Counted from the first letter of the stretch, positions 51,078-61,199 are shown. The stretch is 64,000 nucleotides of DNA from Candidatus Pantoea formicae (GCF_011752625.1 NZ_VWXD01000006.1:1-64000); one strand, 5' to 3'. Program-made: numbers and translations. The notes: generated from the sequence alone by a model not told the origin.

Positions 51078-52301
51078 TTACAGCAGGCTTTTACCGTAGT
51101 CCATGCTGGACAGGCCAAAATACTTCGCAATGGTCTGGCCGATATCCGCGAAGGTATCGCGGTAACCCAGCGATCCCGGCTTCACTTTCGGGCCATAAAT
51201 CAAAATCGGAATGTGCTCGCGCGTGTGCTCAGTGCCATGCCAGCTTGGATCACAGCCGTGGTCAGCGGTGAGGATCAAAATGTCACCCTCTTTCACTAAC
51301 TCCATCAACTCCGGCAAGCGGCGGTCGAAGAACTCCAGTCCCCCGGCATAACCGGCGATATCGCGACGATGGCCCCAAGTGGAGTCAAAATCAACGAAGT
51401 TAGTGAACACAATCGAGTTGTCCGGCGCCTTTTTCATCTGCTCGATGGTGGCATTGAACAGTGCATCCAGCCCGGTGGCTTTCACCTTCTGGGTAATGCC
51501 CTGCTCGGCATAGATATCCGCGATTTTACCCACAGAGATCACTTCACCGCCCTTCTCATCCACCAGTTTTTTCAGCATGGTTGGGGCAGGCGGTTCCACA
51601 GCCAGATCGTGGCGATTGCCAGTACGCTCGAAGTTGCCCGCTTTGTCGCCGACAAACGGACGCGCAATCACACGACCGATGTTGTAGCCACCGTTGGTCA
51701 GCTCTTCACGCGCGATTTCGCACAGCTCATACAGACGATCCAGACCAAAGGTTTCTTCATGACAGGCAATCTGGAATACCGAGTCCGCCGAGGTGTAGAA
51801 AATCGGCTTGCCGGATTTCATGTGTTCTTCACCCAGTTGGTCGAGGATCACCGTACCCGAAGAGTGGCAGTTACCGAGATAACCCGGCAGATTGGCGCGC
51901 TTCACCAGCACATCAAGCAGCTCCTGCGGGAAGCTGTTCTCTTTGTCGCTGAAGTAGCCCCAGTCAAACAGCACCGGAACACCGGCGATTTCCCAGTGGC
52001 CTGACGGCGTATCTTTACCGGATGACAGCTCGCTGGCGTAAGCATAGGCACCAATGATTTCTGCATTGGCGTCGAGGCCCGGCGGGAAACGCCCCGTAGA
52101 GAGTTCAGCCGCTTTACCCAGGCCGAGCGCGGTCAGGTTTGGCAGATGCAGCGGGCCTTCGCGGCCTTCATTGGCGCGGCCTTCGAAGCACGCTTCGGCG
52201 ATATGGCCGAGCGTATCCGATCCTTCATCACCGAATTTATCGGCGTCTTTGCTGGAGCCGATCCCAAAGGAGTCGAGAACCATAATAAAAGCACGTTTCA
52301 T
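51078..52301 (-). CDS. deoB: Phosphopentomutase DeoB
   Basis: The 407-residue Mn2+-dependent enzyme of the alkaline-phosphatase superfamily converts (deoxy)ribose-1-phosphate to the 5-phosphate. It is started at [15 protein letters not shown] (preceded by GGAGACTTGC); an upstream in-frame ATG at 52337 is unlikely. Metal-site segments are '[19 protein letters not shown]', '[10 protein letters not shown]' and '[19 protein letters not shown]'. The length equals the E. coli protein. Confidence 0.96.
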   Translation of the reverse strand: MKRAFIMVLDSFGIGSSKDADKFGDEGSDTLGHIAEACFEGRANEGREGPLHLPNLTALGLGKAAELSTGRFPPGLDANAEIIGAYAYASELSSGKDTPSGHWEIAGVPVLFDWGYFSDKENSFPQELLDVLVKRANLPGYLGNCHSSGTVILDQLGEEHMKSGKPIFYTSADSVFQIACHEETFGLDRLYELCEIAREELTNGGYNIGRVIARPFVGDKAGNFERTGNRHDLAVEPPAPTMLKKLVDEKGGEVISVGKIADIYAEQGITQKVKATGLDALFNATIEQMKKAPDNSIVFTNFVDFDSTWGHRRDIAGYAGGLEFFDRRLPELMELVKEGDILILTADHGCDPSWHGTEHTREHIPILIYGPKVKPGSLGYRDTFADIGQTIAKYFGLSSMDYGKSLL

Positions 52302-52392
52302 GCAAGTCTCCTGCGCAACGGCGCGATGACAAGTCAAAAAAAAGCGATCAGATCAGTATACCCGAACGGCCGCTGCCTGGCACGAAGAAGCG

Positions 52393-53715
52393 TTACTCGC
52401 TGACGCGGCGATACACCACCGGTGTTTGCGCAGGCGCGCTGTCACTTAGCGTGATGGCGGCTTTAACTGCTTCTGCGGCCTGCTGCCATTGCGCTTCTGA
52501 CGCGGCATGAATCACCGCCAGCGGACGCTGCGCATCAATCTGCGTACCGAGCGTGGTCATGTCACTCAAGCCCACGCTGTAATCAATGCTGTCGCTGGCG
52601 CGCTGGCGTCCGCCACCCAGTGCCACCACTGCCATGCCCAGCGCGCGCGTATCCATGGCACTGACGATGCCAGAACGATCGGCGTACACCGCTTTGCTCA
52701 GCGTTGGTGCGGGCAGATAGCTGTCCATGCGCTCGATGAAATCGACCGGGCCATTCTGTGCCGCCACCATGCGCGCGAAGACCTCCGCCGCTTTGCCGTT
52801 ATCCAGTACGTTTTGCAGTTTCTGACGCGCTTCGGCATCGTTTTCTGCCAGCTTGCCGGAGATCAGCATTTCCGAACACAGCGCCATGGTCACTTCCAGC
52901 AGGCGTGGATTACGCGCCTCACCGGTCAGGAACTGCACCGCTTCACGTACTTCCAGTGCGTTACCGGCGGTGGATGCCAGCACCTGATTCATGTCGGTGA
53001 GCAGCGCGGTGGTTTTGCAGCCTGCGCCGTTCGCCACGCCAACAATCGCCTGCGCCAGGTTTTCTGAGGCTTCGAAGGTGGGCATAAAAGCACCAGAACC
53101 GACTTTTACATCCATCACCAGTGCATCCAATCCTTCCGCCAGTTTCTTGGCAAGGATCGAGGCGGTGATCAGCGGGATCGAGTCAACGGTGGCAGTGATG
53201 TCACGCGTGGCGTAGAAACGCTTGTCAGCAGGTGCCAGCGAGTTGGTCTGGCCGATAATGGCGATACCGACATCTTTAATGATCTGACGGAAGCGGTCGT
53301 CGCTTGGGAAGATATCGAACCCAGGAATGGCTTCCAGTTTATCCAGCGTGCCGCCGGTATGGCCGAGGCCGCGCCCGGAGATCATCGGCACATACCCACC
53401 GCAGGCGGCGACCATCGGGCCGAGCATCAGCGAAGTCACATCGCCCACGCCACCCGTCGAGTGTTTGTCCACAATCGGGCCGTTGAGGTTCAGCGACTGC
53501 CAGTTGAGCACGGTGCCGGAATCACGCATCGCCATGGTCAGCGCAACACGTTCATCCAGGTTCATATCGTGGAAATAGATGGTCATTGCCAGCGCGGCAA
53601 TCTGACCTTCTGACACGCTGTTGTCGCGCACACCATTGATGAAGAAGCGGATTTCCGCTTCGCTCAGTGGCAGGCCGTCGCGTTTTTTTCGAATAATTTC
53701 TTGTGGCAGGAACAA
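52393..53715 (-). CDS. deoA: Thymidine phosphorylase DeoA
   Basis: The 440-residue enzyme (same length as E. coli) releases thymine and 2-deoxyribose-1-phosphate. Signature segments are '[20 protein letters not shown]' and '[20 protein letters not shown]'. The start [14 protein letters not shown] follows GGAGGCAAC. A copy of the family-A palindrome separates it from deoC. Confidence 0.96.
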   Translation of the reverse strand: MFLPQEIIRKKRDGLPLSEAEIRFFINGVRDNSVSEGQIAALAMTIYFHDMNLDERVALTMAMRDSGTVLNWQSLNLNGPIVDKHSTGGVGDVTSLMLGPMVAACGGYVPMISGRGLGHTGGTLDKLEAIPGFDIFPSDDRFRQIIKDVGIAIIGQTNSLAPADKRFYATRDITATVDSIPLITASILAKKLAEGLDALVMDVKVGSGAFMPTFEASENLAQAIVGVANGAGCKTTALLTDMNQVLASTAGNALEVREAVQFLTGEARNPRLLEVTMALCSEMLISGKLAENDAEARQKLQNVLDNGKAAEVFARMVAAQNGPVDFIERMDSYLPAPTLSKAVYADRSGIVSAMDTRALGMAVVALGGGRQRASDSIDYSVGLSDMTTLGTQIDAQRPLAVIHAASEAQWQQAAEAVKAAITLSDSAPAQTPVVYRRVSE

Positions 53716-53762
53716 GGTTGCCTCCCCGGGAGATTGCTGTGAAATGCACCAAACATTCGTTG

Positions 53763-53783
53763 GGTCGCCATTGATGGCGACCC
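53763..53783. repeat. Family-A palindrome between deoC and deoA
   Basis: GGTCGCCATTGATGGCGACC is the first stem of the family-A unit found also at 6114-6133 and 50253-50272, here without the second stem. Inside the operon it may affect message stability. Confidence 0.7.
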
Positions 53784-53794
53784 TGAGGCTGGAA

Positions 53795-54574
53795 TCAATA
53801 GCCCGCTTTGCTGGTCGCAGTGGCGTGGCCCAGCGTATTCAGCAGGCTGGCCAGCAGGCTTGATGCACCAAAGCGGAAGTGACGCGCATCGGCCCAGCCT
53901 TCGCCCAGAATGTCATCCGCCAGCTTCAGATAGATCGCCGCGTCTTCAGCCGTACGTACGCCGCCCGCAGGCTTAAAGCCCACCTGTTGCTGTACGCCTT
54001 TATCGTGAATCACCTGCATCATGATCGCCGCCACTTCTGGCGTCGCGTTCACCGGTACTTTACCGGTCGAGGTTTTGATGAAGTCGGCACCGGCATCAAT
54101 CGCGATTTCAGAAGCGGCGCGGATCAGGGCTTCTTCTTTCAGCTCACCGGTTTCAATGATCACTTTCAGCAGAACATTAGCCGCAGCGCAGGCTTCTTTA
54201 CAGGCTTTCACCAGCTCAAAGCCGATGTCGCGGTTGCCAGCAATCAGTGCGCGGTACGGGAACACCACGTCAACTTCATCAGCACCGTAAGCAATTGCCG
54301 CACGGGTTTCTGCCAGCGCGATCTCAACGTCATCGTTGCCGTGCGGGAAGTTGGTGACGGTCGCAATCTGAATGTCTGGCGTGCCCTGCTCGCGCAGTGC
54401 TTTACGCGCTGCCGGGATGAAACGTGGGTAGATGCAGATGGCAGCCGTATTGCCCGCTGGCGATTTCGCCTGGCGGCACAGTGCGATCACCTTCTCATCG
54501 GTGTCATCTTCATTCAGGGTGGTTAAATCCATCAGTTGCAGGGCGCGTTGTGCGGCAGCTTTAAGATCGGTCAT
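53795..54574 (-). CDS. deoC: Deoxyribose-phosphate aldolase DeoC
   Basis: This 259-residue class I aldolase (same length as E. coli) splits 2-deoxyribose-5-phosphate to glyceraldehyde-3-phosphate and acetaldehyde. The Schiff-base Lys lies in '[19 protein letters not shown]', with a second active Lys in '[19 protein letters not shown]'. It is started at [12 protein letters not shown], which has GGAGAACATC before it; the longer frame to 54634 runs into the promoter. First gene of deoCABD. Confidence 0.96.
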   Translation of the reverse strand: MTDLKAAAQRALQLMDLTTLNEDDTDEKVIALCRQAKSPAGNTAAICIYPRFIPAARKALREQGTPDIQIATVTNFPHGNDDVEIALAETRAAIAYGADEVDVVFPYRALIAGNRDIGFELVKACKEACAAANVLLKVIIETGELKEEALIRAASEIAIDAGADFIKTSTGKVPVNATPEVAAIMMQVIHDKGVQQQVGFKPAGGVRTAEDAAIYLKLADDILGEGWADARHFRFGASSLLASLLNTLGHATATSKAGY

Positions 54575-54617
54575 GATGTTCTCCAAAAGGTAACCGGCAG
54601 GCCATGCCACCGGACAA

Positions 54618-54633
54618 TGTGATAATTCTAACA
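54618..54633 (-). promoter_or_regulatory. DeoR-type operator overlapping the deo promoter -10
   Basis: On the minus strand TGTTAGAATTATCACA matches 13 of 16 bases of the E. coli deo operator TGTTAGAATTCTAACA. It includes a -10-like TAGAAT, as at E. coli deoP2. Confidence 0.65.
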
Positions 54634-54651
54634 ATCCTTACGCGATAAAAT

Positions 54652-54667
54652 TGGATCATCCGTCACA
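54652..54667 (-). promoter_or_regulatory. CRP site 1 of deo promoter (near -41.5)
   Basis: On the minus strand TGTGA-CGGATG-ATCCA: the left half is perfect, the right half weak. Its centre lies about 41 bp upstream of the start site implied by TAGAAT, the class II position. Confidence 0.5.
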
Positions 54668-54704
54668 CGATGAAAGAAAACTCGTCATGTAAATACAGTA
54701 TTTT

Positions 54705-54720
54705 AGTGATATTTATCACA
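54705..54720 (-). promoter_or_regulatory. CRP site 2 of deo promoter
   Basis: TGTGA-TAAATA-TCACT on the minus strand (nine of ten consensus half-site bases). It is centred 53 bp upstream of site 1, the spacing used for CytR-CRP complexes at E. coli deoP2. Confidence 0.65.
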
Positions 54721-54759
54721 TATAAACCCTGTTAAACCCGTTTCATCCGCAATGATGTT

Positions 54760-54775
54760 TGTGAATATTATCACA
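54760..54775 (-). promoter_or_regulatory. CRP site 3 of deo promoter
   Basis: TGTGA-TAATAT-TCACA, a perfect CRP consensus palindrome, centred 55 bp beyond site 2. E. coli deoP2 has two such sites; here a third is present. Confidence 0.65.
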
Positions 54776-54864
54776 ATAAATGGCGAAGAAGTGTATCAAC
54801 GATGTTATTACTGTAGTCAGTTCGGACCACAGCAGTGGAAAATCCAGAATCTGTCGGGAGGGAC

Positions 54865-55641
54865 TCAGGCAGGTAGCGCGAACAGACTCAGGCTGTTATG
54901 CCAAAGTGCATCGGCAATGATTTCAGGCGGTTCGTTGCGTATCTGGCATAACACATCAAACACGTTGCGTGCTCGTTCTGGGCGATTAGGCTGGCCCTGA
55001 AAACCTTGTAACGGCATATCTGGCGCATCGGTTTCCAGTAACAACGATGCCAGCGGCAAATTGGCGATGGTGTTGCGGGTTTTGCTGGCGCGTTCATAGG
55101 TGATGGTGCCGCCGACACCAATCGCATAACCGAGTTGGATAAAGCGTTCAGCCTGCTGTTGGCTTCCGGCAAAACCGTGCACCACGCCTCGGCGCGCTAA
55201 GTTGTGGCGGCGCAGGTGCATTGCCAACTGATCGTGCGTACGCCGCGAATGCAGGATAACAGGCAAATCATACTGCTTCGCCAGCTTCAACTGCGCATCC
55301 AGCAAGCGTGTCTGTTTACCAAACTGCGCATCATTCATATAGAGATCGAGGCCGATCTCGCCGATCGCCACTCGTTTCGGATCCGGCGTTTGCAGCCAGC
55401 CCTCCAGATCCCCTAAATGTGCATCGTTATGCTCAGCGATATTGATCGGATGCAAACCCAGCGCGGCATACAGCGCATCATGCTGCTGTGCTAGTTGGCT
55501 GACGCGTTCGAATCGGCTGGCGTCCACGCTCGGGACAATAATGCGTTCAACACCTGACTGCGCTGCCAGCGCGATGCTGCCGGCTGCGTCATCGACAAAC
55601 GGTGGGAAATCGAAATGGCAGTGGGTGTCGATAAATCTCAT
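54865..55641 (-). CDS. yjjV: YjjV, TatD-family metal-dependent hydrolase
   Basis: This 258-residue TIM-barrel hydrolase has metal-binding HxH at 'FIDTHCHFDFPPF', Glu in 'AIGEIGLDLYM', His in 'LPVILHSRRTHD' and Asp in 'LLLETDAPDMP'. TatD proteins are Mg2+-dependent nucleases or deacylases; the role of YjjV is unsettled. Its start overlaps the yjjU stop by 4 bp. It resembles the E. coli protein in length and gene order. Confidence 0.92.
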   Translation of the reverse strand: MRFIDTHCHFDFPPFVDDAAGSIALAAQSGVERIIVPSVDASRFERVSQLAQQHDALYAALGLHPINIAEHNDAHLGDLEGWLQTPDPKRVAIGEIGLDLYMNDAQFGKQTRLLDAQLKLAKQYDLPVILHSRRTHDQLAMHLRRHNLARRGVVHGFAGSQQQAERFIQLGYAIGVGGTITYERASKTRNTIANLPLASLLLETDAPDMPLQGFQGQPNRPERARNVFDVLCQIRNEPPEIIADALWHNSLSLFALPA

Positions 55642-56681
55642 GCCAGCGATCCTGCATCAAAGTCCGCATCGTTATCCGCCAGCAGCGGCGTATGTACTGG
55701 GCGATTGTCTGGCGCATTGGCGACCGCCGCCGGCGGTGTCACACGCAACAATGGCTCGGCGTCACTCAGCCATTGGCCAAGCGTGGCGAGGAAATAGCGA
55801 CCGCTACGGCGCCCTAGATGGTAATCCTGATTGAGCGAAGCCAATCGGCTGCCCAGCGCCATACTCGCCAGCGGTTTCGGCGGATAAATTTCAATGATGC
55901 GCAGATCGTCCGGCGGCTGATCGATGAACTGCTGAATTTCCCGGTAGCTCTCTTCGTGATGATGCAGAATATTGATCATCGGCTGGAGTGCGCTGTCACC
56001 CAGCCAGCGTTCCATTCGCTTGAACCACTTGGGTGTATATGACATCTGCGAAGGCACGGTGCGGATCACCACAATGGTATCTGCGCCACGCCGTGCCGCT
56101 TCGCGTACCGGGATGGCGTCACTGATGCCGCCATCCAAATAGCTGACGCCGTTCATCTCCACACCGCTGCGGTAGAAGCCCGGAATAGCGCTGGAAGCTT
56201 TGATGATGTCATGCCAGGTGGCATTAGTGGGATTGAAATACTCGGCCGAGTAATCGTCGCCGCGACAGGCGCACATATAAAACTCACTGCCCTTAGCAAA
56301 CAATCCTTCAGCCGTATTGAGGGCCAACGGGAACTCTTGTTTGGTGATATCTACCAGCCAGTCAAGATCGATCAGATGACCACCACGTACGAAGCGCAGC
56401 GGATCAAAAAACAGTTTGCTGGTGGTATAGCGCGTAATCACACGGCGCGCATAGCCAGGCTGCGAGCAAACAAAAGCCGAGAGGTTTTGTGCCCCTGCCG
56501 AGGTGCCTAACATCAGTTGAAAGGGATTAAAGCCAGCGCGTTGAAACTCATCAAGCACGCCTGCGGTGAAGATACCGCGTTGACCGCCGCCTTCACAAAC
56601 CAAGGCGATTTTATTGGATTTAAATGGGGTGAGCGCTAAAGGCTCAAAGGTGTCCAGCGACACCGGGATGCGTATTCCCAA
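55638..56681 (-). CDS. yjjU: YjjU, patatin-like phospholipase family protein
   Basis: This 347-residue protein has the patatin oxyanion-hole motif 'CEGGGQRGIFTAGVLDEF', the nucleophile Ser in 'LMLGTSAGAQNLS' (GxSxG) and the catalytic Asp in 'YLDGGISDAIPVREA' (DGG). It is nearly collinear with E. coli YjjU except for a shorter, divergent C-terminal tail. It is predicted to be a lipid acyl hydrolase in the cytoplasm. It is coupled to yjjV and has a large hairpin in its upstream gap. Confidence 0.93.
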   Translation of the reverse strand: MGIRIPVSLDTFEPLALTPFKSNKIALVCEGGGQRGIFTAGVLDEFQRAGFNPFQLMLGTSAGAQNLSAFVCSQPGYARRVITRYTTSKLFFDPLRFVRGGHLIDLDWLVDITKQEFPLALNTAEGLFAKGSEFYMCACRGDDYSAEYFNPTNATWHDIIKASSAIPGFYRSGVEMNGVSYLDGGISDAIPVREAARRGADTIVVIRTVPSQMSYTPKWFKRMERWLGDSALQPMINILHHHEESYREIQQFIDQPPDDLRIIEIYPPKPLASMALGSRLASLNQDYHLGRRSGRYFLATLGQWLSDAEPLLRVTPPAAVANAPDNRPVHTPLLADNDADFDAGSLA

Positions 56682-56733
56682 TGGATGTCCCTCAGTTTTC
56701 CTGCTCTGAGGGAGCCGCCGTTAGCAGCATCCC

Positions 56734-56817
56734 GGAGAACCAGTCATTGTCTTTCCCTGACCCATTGCTTCATGCAATTGGCGCGGCTGACTATTATGCC
56801 GCAAATGACGGTTCTCC
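56734..56817 (-). promoter_or_regulatory. Long inverted repeat upstream of yjjU
   Basis: GGAGAACC-A-GTCATTG (56734-56749) pairs with CAAATGAC-GGTTCTCC (56802-56817). Inside the loop ATTGC/GCAAT (56764-56768 and 56774-56778) forms a further stem. The element lies 53-136 bp before yjjU and could be a structured leader or a cruciform protein-binding site. Confidence 0.45.
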
Positions 56818-56860
56818 GCTTTAAGTGACTCGCGGGTTAGCGTTGTGTTAACGCAATCGG

Positions 56861-57022
56861 TCAGGGTCGTTTACGCCCGGTAAACAGGCTTACGAGGAAC
56901 AGAATAATACCGACGATGAAGACAATTTTAGCTGCCCATGCTGCCGTACCCGCCAGACCGCCGAAACCTAATGCTGCAGCAATCAGAGCGATGACCAGAA
57001 AGATAATACCCCAACGAAACAT
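56861..57022 (-). CDS. ytjA: YtjA, DUF1328 small membrane protein
   Basis: This 53-residue protein starts [20 protein letters not shown] and ends 'SLFTGRKRP', with two hydrophobic helices (~4-22, ~28-48) and a Gly-rich turn '[12 protein letters not shown]'. It matches the DUF1328 family and its usual place between osmY and yjjU. GGAGAGGC precedes the ATG. The function is unknown; it is an inner-membrane protein. Confidence 0.92.
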   Translation of the reverse strand: MFRWGIIFLVIALIAAALGFGGLAGTAAWAAKIVFIVGIILFLVSLFTGRKRP

Positions 57023-57118
57023 AAGCCTCTCCTTTACCATAGTGAAAATCGAACTGCTTATTCATACATCACTGTTTTTATTACGAAACAGCATCAAGGT
57101 GATGCCGAACCGCTCGCG

Positions 57119-57706
57119 TTAAGATTTCACCTTCAGGTCATTCTTCACGCTTTTCACGCCTTCAATGGCTTTGGCGATTTTCTCAGCACGATCAGACTGT
57201 GCCTGAGTCGCCACGTTCCCTGATAACTGCACCACGCCGTCGTTGGTTTCCACCTTCACGTTGCGCGATGGCACAATGTCATCTGCTAAAAGCTTAGCTT
57301 TGATTTCACTGGTGGTTGCGGTATCACCCGCATAACCTTTCAATGTTGTCTCTTTGCTGTCTTTCACGTGTAGCTTGTCACTGACGGATTTCACACCCTC
57401 AACTTTTTGCACCAGCGCCACGGCTTTTTCCGCCTGGTCCTGTGAAGCGACAAAGCCGCTCAGCGTGACCACGCCCTGATGGGTTTTTACTGAGATATCC
57501 GTACTTTTAATCGCTTCATCATCCACCAGCGCTGCTTTGGCTTTGGCGGTGATGCCGCTGTCATCCATAAAACCATCGACTTTTTTCATAGAACTATCGA
57601 TTTTGGAACCCGTGCTACTGGTATCCGCAGCCAACGCCGCACCACTCAGCAGGACCGAACTGGCGAGTGCAGCAATCAGGGTTTTGGCAATCTTAGTCTT
57701 ATTCAT
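57119..57706 (-). CDS. osmY: Osmotically inducible periplasmic protein OsmY
   Basis: This 195-residue periplasmic protein is started at [10 protein letters not shown], with AAGGAT eight bases upstream; an ATG three codons earlier overlaps that site. It has a signal peptide (~1-27, 'GAALA|ADTS') and two BON domains (~50-115 and ~130-193), each with the 'GVVTLSG'/'GVVQLSG' glycine turn. It binds or protects envelope components and proteins under osmotic stress and stationary phase. Gene order with ytjA and prfC is as in E. coli. Confidence 0.95.
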   Translation of the reverse strand: MNKTKIAKTLIAALASSVLLSGAALAADTSSTGSKIDSSMKKVDGFMDDSGITAKAKAALVDDEAIKSTDISVKTHQGVVTLSGFVASQDQAEKAVALVQKVEGVKSVSDKLHVKDSKETTLKGYAGDTATTSEIKAKLLADDIVPSRNVKVETNDGVVQLSGNVATQAQSDRAEKIAKAIEGVKSVKNDLKVKS

Positions 57707-57920
57707 CGATATCATCCTTCTATCAGTTAACTCACTCGCAACTGCGAATGCGTCAGCAACAAACGGCGTTGCTGCGTTGATTGGACGTAATGAAACCTAA
57801 AGGTCTCTTTTCTCGTCCGACAGGATAATCATAGTAGGGATTACAGGTTTTGCTGGCTTTTGTGGTTGATATCTCGCCAAAAAGCGATAAACGTAGCGTA
57901 AATAGGAGGAGTCTGTAGGA

Positions 57921-57951
57921 GAAAAACAGGGCCAGTGAAAACCACTGGCCC
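57921..57951 (-). terminator. Rho-independent terminator of prfC
   Basis: GGGCCAGTG (57929-57937) pairs perfectly with CACTGGCCC (57943-57951). On the minus strand the stem is followed by TGTTTTTC. It begins 15 bp after the prfC stop. Confidence 0.85.
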
Positions 57952-57966
57952 AGCTGTGAGGCGTGA

Positions 57967-59556
57967 TTAATGCTCGCGCGTTTTGCGGAACGTCACATCA
58001 GGATAGCGTTCCTGAGTGATGTTGAGGTTAACCATGGTGGGGGCGATATAAGTGAGGTTATCACCGCCATCCAGCGCCAGGTTTACTTCGTTTTTGCGTT
58101 GGAAATCGTCAAATTTCTTCGCATCGCTGCATTCAACCCAGCGGGCAGTGGCGACGTTAATGGCTTCATAAATCGCTTCAACGTTGTATTCGCTTTTCAG
58201 GCGCGCCACAACCACTTCAAACTGCAGCACACCGACCGCACCGACGATCAGATCGTTGTTGTTTACCGGACGGAACACCTGTACTGCGCCCTCTTCCGAC
58301 AGCTGAACCAGCCCTTTCAGCAGCTGTTTCTGCTTCAGCGGATCGCGCAGACGGATACGGCGGAACAGCTCCGGGGCGAAGTTCGGAATACCGGTGAACT
58401 TCATGTTCTCACCTTGGGTAAAGGTGTCGCCTATCTGGATGGTGCCGTGGTTATGCAGGCCAATGATATCGCCGGGGAAGGCTTCTTCCACGTGAGAACG
58501 GTCGCCGGCCATAAAGGTCAACGCATCCGAAATCACCACGTCTTTACCGGTACGCACCTGGCGCAGCTTCATGCCCTTCTCATACTTGCCGGAAACCACA
58601 CGCATGAAAGCAACACGGTCACGGTGTTTTGGATCCATATTCGCCTGGATCTTAAACACGAAGCCGCTGAATTTCTCTTCGCTGGATTCCACCAAACGCG
58701 CATCGGTTTTACGCGGCATTGGCGTTGGCGCCCATGCCACTAAACCGTCGAGCATATGGTCAACACCAAAGTTGCCCAATGCGGTGCCGAAGAACACCGG
58801 GGTGATCTCGCCGCTCAGGAATAGCTCCTGATCGAACTCATGGGACGCGCCCTGCACCAGTTCCAGCTCATCACGCAGCTGCTGTGCCAGGTCTTCACCG
58901 ACCGCGGCGTCGAGATCCGGGTTCGCCAGACCTTTAACGATGCGCACATCCTGAATGGTGTGGCCCTTACCGGTTTGATACAGGTAAGTTTCATCTTTGT
59001 AGAGGTGATACACGCCCTTGAACAGCTTACCGCAGCCGATTGGCCAGGTGATTGGCGCACAGGCGATCTTCAGCTCGCTTTCAACCTCATCCAGCAGCTC
59101 CATCGGATCGCGGATGTCACGGTCAAGTTTGTTCATAAAGGTGATGATCGGCGTATCGCGCAGACGGGTGACTTCCATCAGCTTGCGGGTACGATCTTCA
59201 ACACCTTTCGCGGCGTCGATGACCATCAAACAGCAGTCAACCGCCGTCAGGGTACGGTAGGTATCTTCGGAGAAGTCTTCGTGTCCCGGGGTATCCAGCA
59301 GGTTCACCAGACTGTCGCGATACGGGAACTGCATCACCGAGGTGGTGATGGAGATACCACGTTGTTTCTCCATCTCCATCCAGTCGGATTTTGCATGCTG
59401 GCTGGAGCCGCGGCCTTTGACGGTACCGGCGGTTTGGATCGCCTGTCCGAACAGCAGCACTTTTTCGGTAATGGTGGTCTTACCGGCATCCGGGTGCGAG
59501 ATGATCGCAAACGTACGGCGGCGCGCCACTTCATCTAAAAAGGAAGCAATAGACAT
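57967..59556 (-). CDS. prfC: Peptide chain release factor 3
   Basis: This 529-residue translational GTPase (same length as E. coli RF3) recycles RF1/RF2 from the ribosome after peptide release. It is started at [16 protein letters not shown]; a longer frame to 59619 adds a non-homologous leader. The G motifs are intact: '[14 protein letters not shown]', '[15 protein letters not shown]' and 'TFMNKLDRD'. The C-terminal domains II-III include '[16 protein letters not shown]'. It ends in 'FRKTREH', like the E. coli protein. Confidence 0.97.
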   Translation of the reverse strand: MSIASFLDEVARRRTFAIISHPDAGKTTITEKVLLFGQAIQTAGTVKGRGSSQHAKSDWMEMEKQRGISITTSVMQFPYRDSLVNLLDTPGHEDFSEDTYRTLTAVDCCLMVIDAAKGVEDRTRKLMEVTRLRDTPIITFMNKLDRDIRDPMELLDEVESELKIACAPITWPIGCGKLFKGVYHLYKDETYLYQTGKGHTIQDVRIVKGLANPDLDAAVGEDLAQQLRDELELVQGASHEFDQELFLSGEITPVFFGTALGNFGVDHMLDGLVAWAPTPMPRKTDARLVESSEEKFSGFVFKIQANMDPKHRDRVAFMRVVSGKYEKGMKLRQVRTGKDVVISDALTFMAGDRSHVEEAFPGDIIGLHNHGTIQIGDTFTQGENMKFTGIPNFAPELFRRIRLRDPLKQKQLLKGLVQLSEEGAVQVFRPVNNNDLIVGAVGVLQFEVVVARLKSEYNVEAIYEAINVATARWVECSDAKKFDDFQRKNEVNLALDGGDNLTYIAPTMVNLNITQERYPDVTFRKTREH

Positions 59557-59857
59557 GTGTGAATTCTTCTTCAAGGGCAGCACGCGGGCGGCGCGCTGCG
59601 AATAAATCGTTCCGGGCAAAGCCGGGGGATAACGGAACCAATGGTGACGCAGTGGCGTCAGTTCACAGCATGATGTGCGCGATCTACATTGGCGGCAGTC
59701 CGGTTATCCAGTGAGCGTTGAGGCGGCATAGCATACAATATTTCGGCAGACGGGGAAATCGTGGGATTGATTGAACGCCAAGGGCGTTTTGGTGCCAGCC
59801 GGGAGAGGTGTATAGGCGCCAAGGGGCATCCATGCCGCCTTGGCAAAGTGAAGGCCG

Positions 59858-60961
59858 TTAGCCCAACACGCGAACCACTGCTGCCTTAAAGATCTTCACC
59901 CCGATCTCCAGCGAACTCAGTTCAAAACGCATATCCGGATGATGCAGGCCCGGCACCAGATTCGTCCCTAAACCCCAAAAACCGGCTTTTACCTGCGGTT
60001 TTTTCACCGGATAGTAGAAGAAATCTTCACTACCTGGCGTGGTCTTGGTCTCCAGCAGCCCTTCTTCGCCCAGCACATCGACAATCGCTGCACGGATCAC
60101 CGCCGTGGCTTCATCATGAATCTCTGCCGCAGGCATCTCTTTCAGTACCACCACTTCCGCCGTTGCGCCCAAGGCCGCCACGCTGTGCTGGATCGCCTGA
60201 GTGACTTTTTCCTTAAGCACATCCATTGGCCCGTTCTCCTGCGAACGCAGATCCCAGACCACACGAGCCTCATCCGGCACCGAATTGGTCACACCGGCAT
60301 CGCACAGGAAACGCGTCGCTTTCACGCTCCAGGTTAAACCCGGTGCGAGATGGATACTGTTCACCGCCTGTACCGCTTGCACCGCAGCATCCAACGCGTT
60401 CACACCCAAATGCGGACGCGCGGCATGGGCTGGCACACCTTTAATCGTCGCTTCCAACGTGCTGCACGCCGAATAGAGCACCGCTGGCGTGGCTTGCCCG
60501 ACATGGCACTCTTCCAGTGGACGCACATGGAAGCCGAGGATCATCTCGACATCATCCAGCGCGCCGCCTTCAATCATTGACAGCGCACCCGCCCCCAACT
60601 CTTCAGCTGGCTGGAATAACAGCTTAAGTTTGCCGCGCTTGATCGCACCCTCTTTCAGCAACTCCTGCGCTGCCGTCAGCACCACCGAAGAGTGCCCATC
60701 ATGGCCGCAGGTATGGCGCGCACAGGCGACGCCGTTAATGATATGACCAAGTGCATCCATATCCGCACGCAGCGCCAGTACCGGCCCCGGCACGCCGCTG
60801 TCAATTTCCGCCACAATGCCGGTGGTGTTGTTAATGCCGCGCGTCACTTTGATGCCAGCCTGCTCAAGCTGGTCAGCGATATAGGCGGAAGTTTTGAATT
60901 CTTCGAATCCCAGTTCCGGGATTTCATGCAGGTAATGGTAATGATCTAATACGTTCGACAC
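59858..60961 (-). CDS. M20-family amidohydrolase (HipO/AbgB-like)
   Basis: This 367-residue dizinc (M20D) amidohydrolase has the metal-binding 'HTCGHDGHSSVVL' (~83), the catalytic Glu in 'LFQPAEELGAGA', the ligand His in 'LGFHVRPLEEC' and a dimerisation domain at ~165-280. Family members cleave N-acyl amino acids such as hippurate, indole-acetyl amino acids or p-aminobenzoyl-glutamate; the natural substrate is not evident. Monocistronic, divergent from ftnA, with a 21-bp perfect palindrome in the shared gap. Confidence 0.88.
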   Translation of the reverse strand: MSNVLDHYHYLHEIPELGFEEFKTSAYIADQLEQAGIKVTRGINNTTGIVAEIDSGVPGPVLALRADMDALGHIINGVACARHTCGHDGHSSVVLTAAQELLKEGAIKRGKLKLLFQPAEELGAGALSMIEGGALDDVEMILGFHVRPLEECHVGQATPAVLYSACSTLEATIKGVPAHAARPHLGVNALDAAVQAVQAVNSIHLAPGLTWSVKATRFLCDAGVTNSVPDEARVVWDLRSQENGPMDVLKEKVTQAIQHSVAALGATAEVVVLKEMPAAEIHDEATAVIRAAIVDVLGEEGLLETKTTPGSEDFFYYPVKKPQVKAGFWGLGTNLVPGLHHPDMRFELSSLEIGVKIFKAAVVRVLG

Positions 60962-61070
60962 CGCTAAGCTCCTGACAAGTAAAGGCTCGCTCCAGCATCC
61001 ACCGATGCGCGACTATAATCAATCCAGCTTGAATGAAAATGAGTCAAAACTGAGAATTCTTCGCATTCAA

Positions 61071-61091
61071 TAAATGGAATAATTCCATTTA
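61071..61091. promoter_or_regulatory. 21-bp perfect palindrome between M20 amidohydrolase and ftnA
   Basis: TAAATGGAAT-A-ATTCCATTTA has perfect 10-bp arms around one base. It lies 110 bp from the amidohydrolase start and 109 bp from the ftnA start. Probably an operator; the regulator is not identified. Confidence 0.55.
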
Positions 61092-61199
61092 CAATCAATA
61101 AGATAATTTCAACTTTTTAACGAAAAAGCCTTCACAAAAAAGTATAGATTGATGCATAATTCACCGTACTTCACCTGACAAATTAAAAAGGAATCAGCC

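Noticed and set aside
51369-52004. Plus-strand 211-codon frame opposite deoB
   Set aside because: Antisense shadow of a highly conserved phosphopentomutase gene.
57970-58743. Plus-strand 257-codon frame, and another at 58840-59538, opposite prfC
   Set aside because: Both are shadows created by codon bias of the conserved RF3 gene.
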